Origin: Flavobacteriales bacterium | Lineage (GTDB): Bacteria; Bacteroidota; Bacteroidia; Flavobacteriales_E; Vicingaceae | Reading direction: 5' to 3' | Assembly (NCBI GenBank): GCA_020635825.1 | Contig: JACJZA010000009.1 | Coordinates: forward strand, 124,001-188,000 | Length of the DNA stretch: 64,000 bases | In this document: in pieces, positions 51,748 to 63,100 of the stretch | Position numbering within the stretch: position 1 is the first letter of the stretch | Layout: each line of letters opens with the position of its first letter | Notes under the pieces: generated by a model | Database searches by the model: none | The model's input: only the letters and a program-made list of their open reading frames with translations | What the model was told of the DNA's origin: nothing | Translations under genes and position numbers: made by a program

Positions 51748-53718
51748 TTATTGTTTAATTAGTTTTTCAACTTTTACACTATTCCCTGAAATTACTTTCA
51801 CAAAATAAATTCCATTAGATAAATGATTCATATCTATGGTAATTTTATTTGAATTCATATTTTCATGGCAAACTACTTTACCAGTATAATCAATTACTTG
51901 AACCAATTCATTCCCTACAGCATTCTCTAAACTAAGGGTAAAATTACCTGTTGTTGGGTTCGGTTGTAATATAATATATATATCTTTAACAACATCTATA
52001 GTAACATCTTTATTTATTTTTTTATAATCTCTTGATTTTCCACCTGGTTTACTTGTACAATTTATCTCATCACCCATAAAATATTGCCAAGGTAAACACT
52101 CATCTTCTTCTGGCCATGTTCTAATTACTCTTTCAATTTTATATGATTCCCCTTCATCCATATCAAAACCTAAAAGATTGTTTGGTCCACCAAATGTTAA
52201 ATAAGGATTAATGTTATTATTATCCCAATAATATACCCCAGTATAATAAAAACTTCCTGTTCCATCATCTTTCCAAAGCCTATACTTAGCAACCATATTA
52301 TTGTTACTATATCCATTTAATGAAGCAACTTGTATATCTACTGTTATATGCCCATTAGTACAGCTTACTACTTGATTAAAAAACTCTGGAGTATTATTTA
52401 CTCTAGGATCATATTCAACAGTTACACATACTTCTTCTGATTCACAACCGGTACTTGTTTTTGTTTTAATGGCACAAAATTCACCTTCTACATTTACTGT
52501 TGCATTAGGACCATTAAATGTACCTACATAAGTAGTCCCAGAAATTGGATTTCCATTATAGGTCCAGCTAAAAGTATGTCCTTTTGATGCTCCTGCGTTT
52601 AATGAAACAGGAAAACCATCACCTGCACATAAAATTACATCTTCTAATTCTGTAATTTCGGGATTACAACTTATAAATATTACCTTGGTGGTTTCACTCC
52701 ATGGATTACATCCATTAGACCCAACCAGTTTAACTCTATAATATTTACCACATTCTATGTTTAGACCACTTGGAAAAGTAAAATCGCCAATAGGTGTACC
52801 TGTTATCCAACCGGTATCCCATGTAAAACTACCTGTTTGATTTCCACTTTCATCTGACTCTACAATTTCCCAAAGATAACTGTCTGTGGTACCAGAAATA
52901 ACACCATTAAATATAAGAGGATCATTTTCACAATAATTTAAAGTTCCATTAATTGAAGGTGTTATTTGATTACCTGTAGTAATCACTACATCATCAATTA
53001 ATAATATACCACCAACTGATTGTCCATATTCATTTATAAATTTTTTAGTATTAATATCTATTTTATCATAACCAACCATAAGATCAGAAGCTGATAATGT
53101 GAATGTTGTTGATATCAATTGCCAATCACTATTTCCATAAATAGTTGATGAGGAGTATATTAATTTTCTAGAACAACTACCTGATTTCGAAAGATATACC
53201 TCAATCTTCGAACTTTGTGTTATATTAGAATTTATTGGATAACAAGGACTAGTATTAGGTTGAGAATAGCCATCAATAGTATGAACATAAAAACTTAAAT
53301 TATAATCACCACAACTAGAGGGAAGTTGAGTTAAACTACCTCTAATATCTTCACCTACTAAAGAACCACCTCCATTAATAAATTGAGCAGATAAGCCAAC
53401 ATATCTATAACCATTAGTTCTTTCTGAAGTGTTTATAGCCCATTTATTAGTTGGTATTTCAACTTCACAAACACTTGATCTAGTATCAAACAAATCAGGA
53501 GAAGCTGCATAAAATCCACACTCAGTAGGTCGTTTATCCCACCCTGTTGCTTGAAATAACTGGTCTTCTCCATAAACGATGTTACCAAATTCAAAACCGC
53601 CATTTACAACGTAGTTTACTGGCGTTTGAGCATATACCAAACGAACAACCAATAATGTTAATACAAACATTAAAACTTTCATTTTGTTCATTTTGTTCAT
53701 TTTTTTCATTTTTTTCAT
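51748..53718 (-). CDS. Surface protein with T9SS type A sorting domain
   Basis: A 656-residue secreted protein. After the signal peptide (ending VRLVYAQ) comes a galactose-binding-like/CBM-type domain (about 32-250; FIDGGS-type sheets such as NYVVNGGFEFGNIVYGEDQL). Immunoglobulin or PKD-like domains follow, and the C terminus has the T9SS type A domain (IILQPNPTTGNFTLSLENA ... GIYFVKVISG ... VEKLIKQ). Five in-frame ATGs, spaced 9 bases apart, open the gene, so the true start is uncertain; MKVLMFVLTLLVV (ATG at 53682) gives the most ordinary signal peptide. The ligand is unknown. Confidence 0.85.
   Translation of the reverse strand: MKKMKKMNKMNKMKVLMFVLTLLVVRLVYAQTPVNYVVNGGFEFGNIVYGEDQLFQATGWDKRPTECGFYAASPDLFDTRSSVCEVEIPTNKWAINTSERTNGYRYVGLSAQFINGGGSLVGEDIRGSLTQLPSSCGDYNLSFYVHTIDGYSQPNTSPCYPINSNITQSSKIEVYLSKSGSCSRKLIYSSSTIYGNSDWQLISTTFTLSASDLMVGYDKIDINTKKFINEYGQSVGGILLIDDVVITTGNQITPSINGTLNYCENDPLIFNGVISGTTDSYLWEIVESDESGNQTGSFTWDTGWITGTPIGDFTFPSGLNIECGKYYRVKLVGSNGCNPWSETTKVIFISCNPEITELEDVILCAGDGFPVSLNAGASKGHTFSWTYNGNPISGTTYVGTFNGPNATVNVEGEFCAIKTKTSTGCESEEVCVTVEYDPRVNNTPEFFNQVVSCTNGHITVDIQVASLNGYSNNNMVAKYRLWKDDGTGSFYYTGVYYWDNNNINPYLTFGGPNNLLGFDMDEGESYKIERVIRTWPEEDECLPWQYFMGDEINCTSKPGGKSRDYKKINKDVTIDVVKDIYIILQPNPTTGNFTLSLENAVGNELVQVIDYTGKVVCHENMNSNKITIDMNHLSNGIYFVKVISGNSVKVEKLIKQ
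53683..53718 (-). repeat. Four 9-bp in-frame repeats containing alternative start codons
   Basis: On the minus strand the gene opens with the units ATGAAAAAA, ATGAAAAAA, ATGAACAAA and ATGAACAAA (residues MKK MKK MNK MNK), followed by ATGAAAGTT. Slippage would change the number of starts without breaking the frame. Confidence 0.75.
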
Positions 53719-53892
53719 TTTAATACAGAAAATATTTTACAATAGTATATCATCAAAATGAAATAAAAAAACATTTAAAAAACAATCTTTTATTTAATTA
53801 TAACTTATTGTTTAACAGATATATACATATTTAAAATAATTAAGTACTTATACTTAAAAATATAATAAATTACGTATAATTACCTATTTGTT

Positions 53893-54288
53893 TTATGAAT
53901 GAAATTTTATTGTTCTTAAAACTTCTTCGAATTCCTCTTTCTCTAGTTTTAATTTCGGACGAGAGAAATTAATATCTTCAACCGATTGTAATGGTATTAA
54001 ATGAATATGTGCATGAGGCACTTCTAATCCTATGACAGCCACACCAATTCTTTTACATGGAATGGCTTTTTCAATTTTTTTGGCAACTTGTTGAGCAAAA
54101 TTCCACAAACCCTGATATGTTGTAGATTCTACATCAAAAATATAATCTACTTGTTTTTTTGGAATCACTAAGGTATGTCCCTTTGCCAAAGGAAAAACAT
54201 CTAAAAAAGCAATAAAATCATCATTTTCATCAATAATGTAACCTGGAATTTCCCTGTTGATGATTTTAGTAAATATTGACGACTCCAT
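53893..54288 (-). CDS. HIT-family hydrolase (HINT-like)
   Basis: A 131-residue histidine-triad protein. PHAHIHLIPL (His92, His94 and His96) is the catalytic triad that attacks the nucleotide phosphoramidate. The start SSIFTKIINREIPGYIIDEN and the central KGHTLVIPKK are also typical of bacterial HINT-like enzymes, which hydrolyse AMP-amines and aminoacyl-adenylates. It starts 1 base after greA ends, so the two form an operon. Confidence 0.93.
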   Translation of the reverse strand: MESSIFTKIINREIPGYIIDENDDFIAFLDVFPLAKGHTLVIPKKQVDYIFDVESTTYQGLWNFAQQVAKKIEKAIPCKRIGVAVIGLEVPHAHIHLIPLQSVEDINFSRPKLKLEKEEFEEVLRTIKFHS

Positions 54289-54289
54289 A

Positions 54290-54763
54290 TTAACGACTAA
54301 TGTCTAAAATTTCGAATTTCACCATACCTGTTGGTGCTTGTACTTCGGCCACTTCACCAACTGATTTACCTAATAACCCTTTTCCAATAGGTGAATCTAC
54401 AGAAATTTTCTTTTCTTTTAAATTAGCTTCTTTCTCTGACACTAATGTATATTCCATTACCATACCATTGGCTTGATTTTTTATTTTAACCTTCGATAAA
54501 ATCAAAGCTTTAGAAGTATCTAATTGTGATTCATCAATAATACGGGCATTAGCAATAACCGTTTCTAATTTTGATATCTTAAGTTCCAATAATCCTTGTG
54601 CTTCTTTAGCTGCATCGTATTCAGCATTTTCAGATAAATCTCCTTTTTCTCTTGCTTCAGCAATTTGGGCAGAAATTTTAGGGCGTTCAATGTTTTTTAA
54701 TTGATCCAATTCATCATTTAATTTCTTCAACCCTTCTTCGGTATAATAGTTTACTTGTGACAT
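54290..54763 (-). CDS. greA: Transcription elongation factor GreA
   Basis: GreA enters the RNA polymerase secondary channel and stimulates cleavage of backtracked RNA. The 157 residues have an N-terminal coiled coil (EGLKKLNDELDQLKN ... EAREKGDLSENAEYDAAKEA, with the conserved Asp and Glu at its tip) and a C-terminal FKBP-like domain ending PTGMVKFEILDISR. It precedes the HIT gene in the transcript, separated by 1 base. Confidence 0.96.
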   Translation of the reverse strand: MSQVNYYTEEGLKKLNDELDQLKNIERPKISAQIAEAREKGDLSENAEYDAAKEAQGLLELKISKLETVIANARIIDESQLDTSKALILSKVKIKNQANGMVMEYTLVSEKEANLKEKKISVDSPIGKGLLGKSVGEVAEVQAPTGMVKFEILDISR

Positions 54764-54786
54764 AATTCTATAAGTTTTTAAAGCGA

Positions 54787-54814
54787 AAAGAGAACTCTAA
54801 AAAGAGCTCTCTTT
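54787..54814 (-). terminator. Terminator after the porV-like operon
   Basis: The arms AAAGAGAACTCT (54787-54798) and AGAGCTCTCTTT (54803-54814) form a 12-bp stem around a 4-base loop. The single mismatch is a G-U wobble on the minus strand, so it best serves the minus-strand operon upstream. A T-rich tail (TCGCTTT) follows on that strand. Confidence 0.65.
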
Positions 54815-54842
54815 AACTTTTTTAATATGTAATTTTGTTATT

Positions 54843-55925
54843 TTACAAATCTAAACGTACTCCAATTGTATGGGTACCACTGAAGTTTTCAGTCATTTGA
54901 TAAGCATAGTGTAATCCAAATGTTGAACCACTTTTACCAAGAGGAGCAACAATAGAACCACCAAAAGCAGGTCCAGTATAAGCAGAAGTTCTCTTATTAG
55001 CATCAAACCAAGTACCATCTTCTAACACATAACCGGCTCTTAACATAAACATGTTTTTAAATCCATACTCTAAACCAATTCTATATTGGTCTTTAGTAAA
55101 TGAGTTAGCAGTAAAGTTACCTGCTAAAGTAATTCTATGATTCGCTTTAATTGCATTTGAAGCTGAATCTTTAACAGGAGCTACAAAGAAATCGTAAGAA
55201 GCGCCAATGTTTAATAAGGAAGGAACTTGATAACTGGTAACTCTTCTTTGTTGAGTAGATGTAATGCTAGTGTTTGGGTCTGTATTAGTAAACGTTAAAC
55301 CTTCTCCCGCAGCACCAATAGTAGGTCCAACATTATTCAACGAAATACCAAACTTAATTCTATCATTTTCACCAGTAACATATTTAACACCTGCATTAAA
55401 AGCAACTCCCCTTCTAGTAATATTTGAAATTGATTCACTAACAATTTTCACAACAAACCCACCTGAAATTCTATCGGAAAACATTTTAGCATAAGCTAAA
55501 TCAAAGTTCAAATAACTTGGAGAATAAGTACCTATTCCTCCTTCTGGCAAATCTTCAGTAGTAATATCAATTTCACCAAAACTCATCGACATGATAGAAA
55601 CACCTAAAACGTTTGATTCACCAATTTTTTGAGTGAAACCAAATGAATTTACCTTAGTATCACTACCTGATAACCAGTTTTTGTTGACAAACATCAATTC
55701 AGTTCTGTTGGTATAAGCCATACCAGCAACATTTAAATTCATTGCTTCTAAACCAATTGCTGATGCAGTATTAGCTCCACCAAATCCAACACTTCTTACC
55801 CAAGGGTTTATCAACATATGCGATGCTCCTGCTTCACCTGCTCTCTCTTCATTTCCTGCAAAAACATTCACCGAAGATAACATTCCTGTTAGTAAAAGAG
55901 TTGCTATAATTTTAACATTTTTCAT
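54843..55925 (-). CDS. porV: PorV/PorQ-family outer-membrane beta-barrel
   Basis: A 360-residue FadL-like barrel of the PorV/PorQ family. After the signal peptide (MLSSVNVFAGN) it has the family start AGASHMLINPWVRSVGFGGAN, AMNLNVAGMAYTNRTELMFV and the late motif QYRIGLEYGFKNMFMLRAGY. PorV shuttles T9SS cargo from the translocon SprA to the attachment complex on the outer membrane. It lies 34 bases after the giant exported protein and the TonB-dependent receptor, so it may be a dedicated carrier for this operon. Whether it is the housekeeping PorV or a paralogue is not decidable here. Confidence 0.85.
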   Translation of the reverse strand: MKNVKIIATLLLTGMLSSVNVFAGNEERAGEAGASHMLINPWVRSVGFGGANTASAIGLEAMNLNVAGMAYTNRTELMFVNKNWLSGSDTKVNSFGFTQKIGESNVLGVSIMSMSFGEIDITTEDLPEGGIGTYSPSYLNFDLAYAKMFSDRISGGFVVKIVSESISNITRRGVAFNAGVKYVTGENDRIKFGISLNNVGPTIGAAGEGLTFTNTDPNTSITSTQQRRVTSYQVPSLLNIGASYDFFVAPVKDSASNAIKANHRITLAGNFTANSFTKDQYRIGLEYGFKNMFMLRAGYVLEDGTWFDANKRTSAYTGPAFGGSIVAPLGKSGSTFGLHYAYQMTENFSGTHTIGVRLDL

Positions 55926-55959
55926 GTTGTCTGTTTTTTTTAAATCTTCAAATATATAA

Positions 55960-58900
55960 TTAGAAACCTCCTAAATCAGTTGGTCTAGTTACACCATACC
56001 ATTTAATTACTTTTTCACCAATTCCCGGTACATCAATGTGTATTAAATACACACCACCGGCAACAGGAATTCCAAAACTGTTTTTCAAATCCCAATCTAA
56101 ACTGGTTTTAGAATCTGCTTTTTGGAATCTTCTCATCAATGTGCCATTTACATTGTAAATAGAAACAGTACATTCTTCTGGTAAATTAGTAAACTTAATT
56201 CTTGTATCTAATTTATCAGATTCATATTCCGAATAAGCATAGTAAGGATTTGGTACTGCCTTAATATCTTTCAGTGCTTCTTTAGCTAAATCAGAAACTC
56301 CAGTTTCCGCTGCAAAACCATCCATAGTAAACATATACATAGGTCTTGTAGCATTACCTGTAGGTTCAGCATTAGTAGAATTTACAGTAGAATATTTCTC
56401 GTAAGGTCTTTCCACACGTAATTGAACTCTTGCATCAGTTGACAACCATGTTTGTCCTTGGTTTAACATAGGCACACCTGTCCAAATACAATTTTGAGCA
56501 ATGTATAATCTTGTATTTTTAATACCTGAATTAATTTGTGCAGGAGTTCTAGTAATAGAAAGTAAACTATCAAGGGTTTTACACTCATCATATCTAGTCT
56601 TAAAGATATATACATAGTGTCTTCCACCCATTACCGTATCTAATTTCAAGTTCAGAGTATCAAAATCAAACAATCTTGATGTAGGATTCATTTTCATATC
56701 TCTACCATTTTGATTAGGTAAACCACTATCCTCTCCAAATGCAATATTTAATCTTTCTCCAGTTTCAACATTTATTGCATATCCAGGGAACCAACCTAAA
56801 CCAGTTGTTCCAGTACCATCATCATTTCCATTTTTATCAACACTATTTGCAAATCTTTTTGCAAAATATGGTACATGACCTTCTGTTGTATCAATACCAT
56901 CTCTACCAGTTTCAAAAACAACACTTCTTGTCCACTTACTTTGGTCGCTAGTAAATACTATATCCACTGATTGCATATCAGATAAGTTACAAACCGAAGA
57001 AGATGTAGATGGTAAAGTAAAATCAACCGTCGAATAGTATTTAGTTGTAGAACCTGATTTAAAATGGTCTAATATTGCAGGTGCAAATTTAACTGTATTC
57101 AATAAATCTTTTCCGGAAGTTGATTTAGCAGAAACTGATGTTGCTACCAATCTATATGGTGCCCAACTTCCTTGAATTATATTTTCAAATAATTGGTTAG
57201 GATCTAAATACTCACCATTTTCTATATAATCGTTAAATTCAGTTCCAGCTGCATCATCCGCTACATTATAAGCTTGTGTACCAGAACGAATCCAGTTTAA
57301 ATCATTCTGTCCATCTAAATCATACATCGCTCCCAACCAGTCTTGACCTGAAAGCGCATATGAAATTGAAGAGCTAATCATTCCACCACCAACTTCTAAA
57401 TCAGTACCTGGTAATTCAACTTGTTTTAAAGTAACCGAAATACCTTGGTCTAAGAATAATTGTTCATATTTATTAGCAATATTAACATCTGATAATACAG
57501 TATCATATCCAGATCCACTTGCTGATGGAAATATTAATCTCCAATAAGCATCATCTAAAGTGTTAGATGCAGGAGTAGTAGCTGTAGAATCTAAAAATTG
57601 TAACTGATAAGTACCACTAGCTACATTTAATGGATCAATAACTTTTACATCAACTGGCCCATAACCCGATTGATAAGTAATATAATCAGCATATCCATTG
57701 CTTAAAATAGTAGCCTCAGAAGATGAGGTTAAATTCAATAATAAACCTCCATTACCTTGTCCTTCAATTCTTGTAATTTCCGGTTGATCACCATAGTTAG
57801 AATTGGTTAAGGTACCACCATTTTCAGGTTTAGTATCATGAGGAATACCAGAATAAGATCTAATTGAACTTCCTGTAGAATTAGTTCTACTAGCTAAATA
57901 AGGTTTTAATTGACCACCTAAAGTGAAATTTTGTGGATCTACTGTTTTCCAATTATTATAAGCATAAGCTATCACAATAAAATGATAAGTTTTGTGATTT
58001 ACTAATTTCTTATCAGTTCCGGTGGCAAAAGCATCAGTAGTTACTCTAAATGAGTGTCTAATACCTTTATTTTCACCAGCCACCATTTCAGTAGGAACGT
58101 TAGCATTAATACTCTTATCAAATGTATAATTTACGATTTGACTAATACCATCCTCCTTATCACATTGAGCAATTAATCTAGCAACAGATGGGTCACTTAA
58201 CTGAGTAACAGAAACGTTAGCATTTTTTACTTGATAAACTTGATATCCTTGGAAATCATAATATTTCAAACTATCTCTATCTTCTTCAGGTCCTTGATAT
58301 ACTCCATCTAAGGTATCAGGAATAGATATAGTCGGATCTTTTAAATGAGCTGTTTCATTATAGTTGTTAGAAATAGGATTATTATTCGATAAATAAAGAA
58401 TCAATTCATTTTTCAACTCTTGAATAGTAATGTCTGGAGCAGCAGGTCCATCTAATACTTTAAAACAGTTATCAAATAGTGCTTGAGCTTTATCATCGGC
58501 AACTCTTAAGTATGTTAGAGAAGCTTTTTCATCTCCACTTAAGGCTCTAGCATAAACAATACCCACTGTTAAATCATTTACTGCACCTGGTTCTAATGTA
58601 AAAGGTCCAGCTGATTCTAGGAATCTTCTATCACCTGCAGTATTATTTACAGTTTTTTCATCCCATATTGAAGGAGTTTGAGCCACACCTTGTGTACTCC
58701 AAAAATATGGGTCAGTATCTCCAGGGAAAATTAAGTCTGCAGTACTTCCAGTACCAGTACCAAGAGGGTTTCCATCACCGCCCCATACCATTGGGTTACC
58801 ATTGGTCCATTTACCTTGCAAGTAATTATAAAAGTCACTCGCATTGTTAGGATCACCATTACCATTAATTTGAGCACCAATGTTATAGTAAACAAACTTT

Positions 58901-60156
58901 TTCATTCCATAACGCTCATTATCTACAATACCATCACCATATCCAATTCCTAAACCTTCATAAGGAATACCTCCTTGAGCTATAGCTGTAGGTATATCTG
59001 TAGTTAATGGATTATCAATACCATCATTGTCAGCATAAGGTCCTTCAAAGAAGTCAACACCAATTGCTGGTGGAGTTGAACCATAACCAATAACCCCAGC
59101 AGTATTAGATACATCATCATCATTATCTCCATTGTAACAGTACCCTAATCCTCTTGAAGCATCACAACCTACATAATCATCTCCAGGATTACCCAAATCT
59201 GAATCTACCCATTGACCAAAATAAGTATTTGTAAAAGTAAAACTTGATTTATTGATTAACTCATAGTTATAAAATGTCATATCATTAATCTCATCGTTGG
59301 TAGCAAAAGCAAATGCTTGACCATGTATTTCCATACCAATTGGTTGATCACTTTGAGATTCTGAATGTTGATTACCTTTATCGTTAAATACAAACCAAAT
59401 AGTAGTATCACCAAATAAACGTAAATCTCTTTGTACTCTACAATCAATTTGACCTAATAAATCATATTTCGGATAATCACCAGCACTTGGATCATAATAA
59501 GTATCTCCATCTGCGTCAAAAAAAGGAGCTAAATCTTGAGTAACCGTATAGGTTTGACCTGCTTGTTTAGTTACAACATTCCCCTTTGCAGGGTAGTTTA
59601 AAATTGATTTAGGGATTTGGTAATCAGGATATGCGTCAGGGTTAGCAAACCAAGCAACAAATTGATTAACTTCTGCTCTTGAGATAGCAAAATATTGGTC
59701 AAAAATATTACAGGTTGCTGCATCAACATCGGCAGTAGCATCATCTAACGGTCCAGGCCAGAAATCATTTCCTTGTCTAAACATTGCTGCGGCTACCTTT
59801 AACTGTCCGTTTTGGTCTGTTCCACCAATCCATAAACCAGCAGCATAAATAGCAGCATAATATGGATCATTTTCCTCATCAATCTGTTTAGGAATAGAGT
59901 AAGCTGCAATACCAGCACCTCTATCTTGGAACATCGTCCCTCCAGTTGTCTCTAAACGAGCTCTTACGTTATTAAATTCTAATATAGCAACAGCAGCTGC
60001 AGGAGCACATCCTGCTGCAGGAGTTGGAGTAGTTCCACCACCTTTATTTCCATTATTATTAGTTGCTACAGAACGAGCACTAATAGTAGATGTTGCTAAT
60101 AACAAAGCTGTAGTAGCAATTGTTATTTTGGTTGATAATTTACGTCCGTTTTGCAT
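55960..60156 (-). CDS. Giant exported protein with T9SS-like C-terminal domain
   Basis: A 1398-residue protein with a signal peptide (LLLATSTISARSVA) and a Gly/Pro-rich linker (NNNGNKGGGTTPTPAAGCAP). A long beta-rich body follows with many aromatic and Asp/Gly loops, such as CDASRGLGYCYNGDNDDDVS. The end has a beta-sandwich like a sorting domain (VSIYNVNGTLMRRFQKADSK ... GIPVAGGVYLIHID), but it stops in WYGVTRPTDLGGF instead of the standard Lys-rich tail. No enzymatic motif is recognised. It sits between a TonB-dependent receptor (28 bases away) and a PorV-like gene (34 bases away), so it is probably a surface partner of the receptor. Confidence 0.82.
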   Translation of the reverse strand: MQNGRKLSTKITIATTALLLATSTISARSVATNNNGNKGGGTTPTPAAGCAPAAAVAILEFNNVRARLETTGGTMFQDRGAGIAAYSIPKQIDEENDPYYAAIYAAGLWIGGTDQNGQLKVAAAMFRQGNDFWPGPLDDATADVDAATCNIFDQYFAISRAEVNQFVAWFANPDAYPDYQIPKSILNYPAKGNVVTKQAGQTYTVTQDLAPFFDADGDTYYDPSAGDYPKYDLLGQIDCRVQRDLRLFGDTTIWFVFNDKGNQHSESQSDQPIGMEIHGQAFAFATNDEINDMTFYNYELINKSSFTFTNTYFGQWVDSDLGNPGDDYVGCDASRGLGYCYNGDNDDDVSNTAGVIGYGSTPPAIGVDFFEGPYADNDGIDNPLTTDIPTAIAQGGIPYEGLGIGYGDGIVDNERYGMKKFVYYNIGAQINGNGDPNNASDFYNYLQGKWTNGNPMVWGGDGNPLGTGTGSTADLIFPGDTDPYFWSTQGVAQTPSIWDEKTVNNTAGDRRFLESAGPFTLEPGAVNDLTVGIVYARALSGDEKASLTYLRVADDKAQALFDNCFKVLDGPAAPDITIQELKNELILYLSNNNPISNNYNETAHLKDPTISIPDTLDGVYQGPEEDRDSLKYYDFQGYQVYQVKNANVSVTQLSDPSVARLIAQCDKEDGISQIVNYTFDKSINANVPTEMVAGENKGIRHSFRVTTDAFATGTDKKLVNHKTYHFIVIAYAYNNWKTVDPQNFTLGGQLKPYLASRTNSTGSSIRSYSGIPHDTKPENGGTLTNSNYGDQPEITRIEGQGNGGLLLNLTSSSEATILSNGYADYITYQSGYGPVDVKVIDPLNVASGTYQLQFLDSTATTPASNTLDDAYWRLIFPSASGSGYDTVLSDVNIANKYEQLFLDQGISVTLKQVELPGTDLEVGGGMISSSISYALSGQDWLGAMYDLDGQNDLNWIRSGTQAYNVADDAAGTEFNDYIENGEYLDPNQLFENIIQGSWAPYRLVATSVSAKSTSGKDLLNTVKFAPAILDHFKSGSTTKYYSTVDFTLPSTSSSVCNLSDMQSVDIVFTSDQSKWTRSVVFETGRDGIDTTEGHVPYFAKRFANSVDKNGNDDGTGTTGLGWFPGYAINVETGERLNIAFGEDSGLPNQNGRDMKMNPTSRLFDFDTLNLKLDTVMGGRHYVYIFKTRYDECKTLDSLLSITRTPAQINSGIKNTRLYIAQNCIWTGVPMLNQGQTWLSTDARVQLRVERPYEKYSTVNSTNAEPTGNATRPMYMFTMDGFAAETGVSDLAKEALKDIKAVPNPYYAYSEYESDKLDTRIKFTNLPEECTVSIYNVNGTLMRRFQKADSKTSLDWDLKNSFGIPVAGGVYLIHIDVPGIGEKVIKWYGVTRPTDLGGF

Positions 60157-60184
60157 ATCAATATCGTATAAATTATTTCTCTAA

Positions 60185-63100
60185 TTAAAAGTTTAATTGA
60201 ATACCTAATCTAAATCTTCTAGGTAATGAATAGTTAAATGGAGTTTGAACTTTAGCTGTATATAAATCTCTGTATGATTGCTCATCAGGATTAGCGGCAA
60301 TTAAAGTTTGCCATTCAGCTGCAGCTAAGAACCCATCATCATTAGCAGTACCAGTAGCAGAATAAACTCCTAATACATTTTGCGTGTTTAAAGCATTTAA
60401 CATTTGTAAGTAAACATTCAAGTACGCTTTGGTTCTCTCTTCTCCTTCTCCTTTACCCCATTTTAAATCAAAACTTCTATCCAACTTTAAATCGACTGTC
60501 GTTGTCCAAGGTAATCTACTACCATTAAATGAACTCTCAGTTGGTGAACTAAATACACCGGAAATCACTGCGCTGTTTACTACTCTTGAAGTTTTAGTAT
60601 AAGGTGTTCCTGAATTAGTTCTAAAAACAACATTTAATCCAGTATTTGCTAAGATATCCTTCCCAAACAATACAGGACCATTGTAACTTTTTCCTTGACC
60701 ATATCTATAATCACCTGAAAGTACAATCGTATGCCTTTGGTCATAGCTCAACGGTAATAAAGTTCTTAAGTTACCATTTCCTGTTGCAACTAAGTTAAGA
60801 GATGATGTAGTACTGGATCCAGTACCATCAGCAAATTGTAATGTATAAGCCGCTCTTAAAGAAACATTTCCTTTTCTTCTTAAATCGTAGCTAAATGTCA
60901 TTCCCTTAACTGTACCAAAATCTTTATTACCATAAGATAAATAAGTTTCTGGGAAAGCTCCAGTAACACGTGTTACTTGAACCATATCTCTTAAATCTCT
61001 ATAGAAAGCGGCAATTTTTATTGCTGAATAATTATCCAATTTTTGTTGGAAACCTAACTCAAAATCTACAGTTTTTTCAGCTCTCAAATCAGGGTTATTT
61101 ATTGTATTAGTAGTATTTTGAATTAATAAATAATCGATTAACTGTAAACTACTATTAGATGAAGGTCTTTGAGTTAACACATCATAATGAGCAAAGAATA
61201 ATGCTTCATCAGATATTGGGAATGAAAAAGCAATACGAGGAGAAACATTAATTTGTGGCTCATAATCTTTAAATCCTTCTGGACTTAAATCACTATATGC
61301 AATTTGATCTGTTGGATCAACTAACCATGGATTAGGTGTACCACTAGCACTTAAAATAGAAGGATCAGTAATTTCTTGTCCATCAGCATTATACCAAGTA
61401 TCTCCATCACGATAACCAACAATATCATTTAAATTTGGATTTCCAGCATCAGCTACATATACCACAAAATCATCACCGATGTTAGAAGGCTTATTTGGAA
61501 TGCTTCCTACCTCTGACACAGTTTTAACAGGGAATAAAGAGTATTTATCTTTTAATACAGGTTGGTTAGCATCGTATCTATCCACACGAACACCAATGTT
61601 AAAAATTAAATCTTCGAAAGCAAATTTATCTTGAATATATCCAGCCATATAAATAGGTTTAAAAGCACCTACTTCTCTTGTTAAATTACCGTTCTCATCT
61701 TTTTTAAAGAAGAAATCATCTAAGGTTGGATTTCCTGATAATTTTTTACCGGTATAATCATAACCATAATAATTAATACCATTTTGACTATAGTTGTTAA
61801 ATAAGTCATCAGCAGTAAAATCTGAAATATCCCATAATTCATTTCCATAAGAATCGAAATCAATATAATCAGTACCTGTAGCAGATAGACCTAATTTTTC
61901 TCTAATGTTTTTATCAAACTGAGTTTGACCATCGCCATAAAAAGGAACAAAAGTATATTGATAAACGGTATCAATCCCTCCAGAACTATTTGGAACATAT
62001 TGCTCTGTTGAATCCGTTTGGAAAGAACCTACTGAGAAATCTCTATTATCTAAGTGAGTATTTACTAAACCTCTTCCAGTATTCCAAAGAGCAACTGGTG
62101 CAATAGTATAATTACTAATCGATCTTTGCTCATATTGGAATCCCAATTTAATAGCATGTCCTTTAATCTCAGCGCTACCAGAAGCAGTAATTCTCAACTG
62201 GTCGCTATTAGTAACATCATACCCATTGTATTGAACCCCCATAGCAGACCATAAATTGTAAACAGCTGCAGGATTATTACCATTAATTAATCCTCCACCA
62301 CCAAGAACTTGGATAGGTCTTTCCCAATGACCTTCTGGGTCATTAGCATAAGCATCGTAGTAATTTTGAGTATAATTTGCTAAAATTGGATTGATTTCAC
62401 TATCTTTTATATAATCATATTGAACAGTAGTCATAGAAGATAGAAATCCACTAATAGTATCAATAGGATTACCATTAGCATCAGTCATAGTAAATGTTCC
62501 AAAATTATATTCGTTTTGTCTAGTAGATTTAAATTTTCCTAAATACCCATAATTAGCCAATTGATCTTTGTGATTTTCATCTTGAATAATTTGGTAAACA
62601 TTTGAATAATCCGCTTGTAAAGAGATAAAAGCATTTTTAATTAATGAAGGATTGTCCTCACTTTCATTATTCTCAAAACGTTGAGTTACACGACCATAAG
62701 CTCTCCATGAACGGTCAATAATTTGAGGATTGTTTTGTGGATTTAATAACGCATAACTTCTTACATAGGCATTTCTATCGTTGTAATCAAAAGTACCACC
62801 AAAAGTAATGGTTGTATTTCTTGTTGGAGAAATATCAATTTTACCAGCAAGGTTTAAACCTTTAGACGCTACATTTTGTCTGAATTTAATTTTTTCCATA
62901 TCATCAGCTCTTAAATAAGAAGCATTATTGATGATACCACTTCCATCTTCTCCATAAAATAATGAATAAGGATTTTCATTTAAAGAATCTAATTTAGATT
63001 GTTTGATTCTATAGTTTCCAATTGCAGATGGACTAGGATCTACTTGGTGCTTATACTCACCTGAAATAAAGAAACCAGCAATTGCATCTGTTTTATTTCC

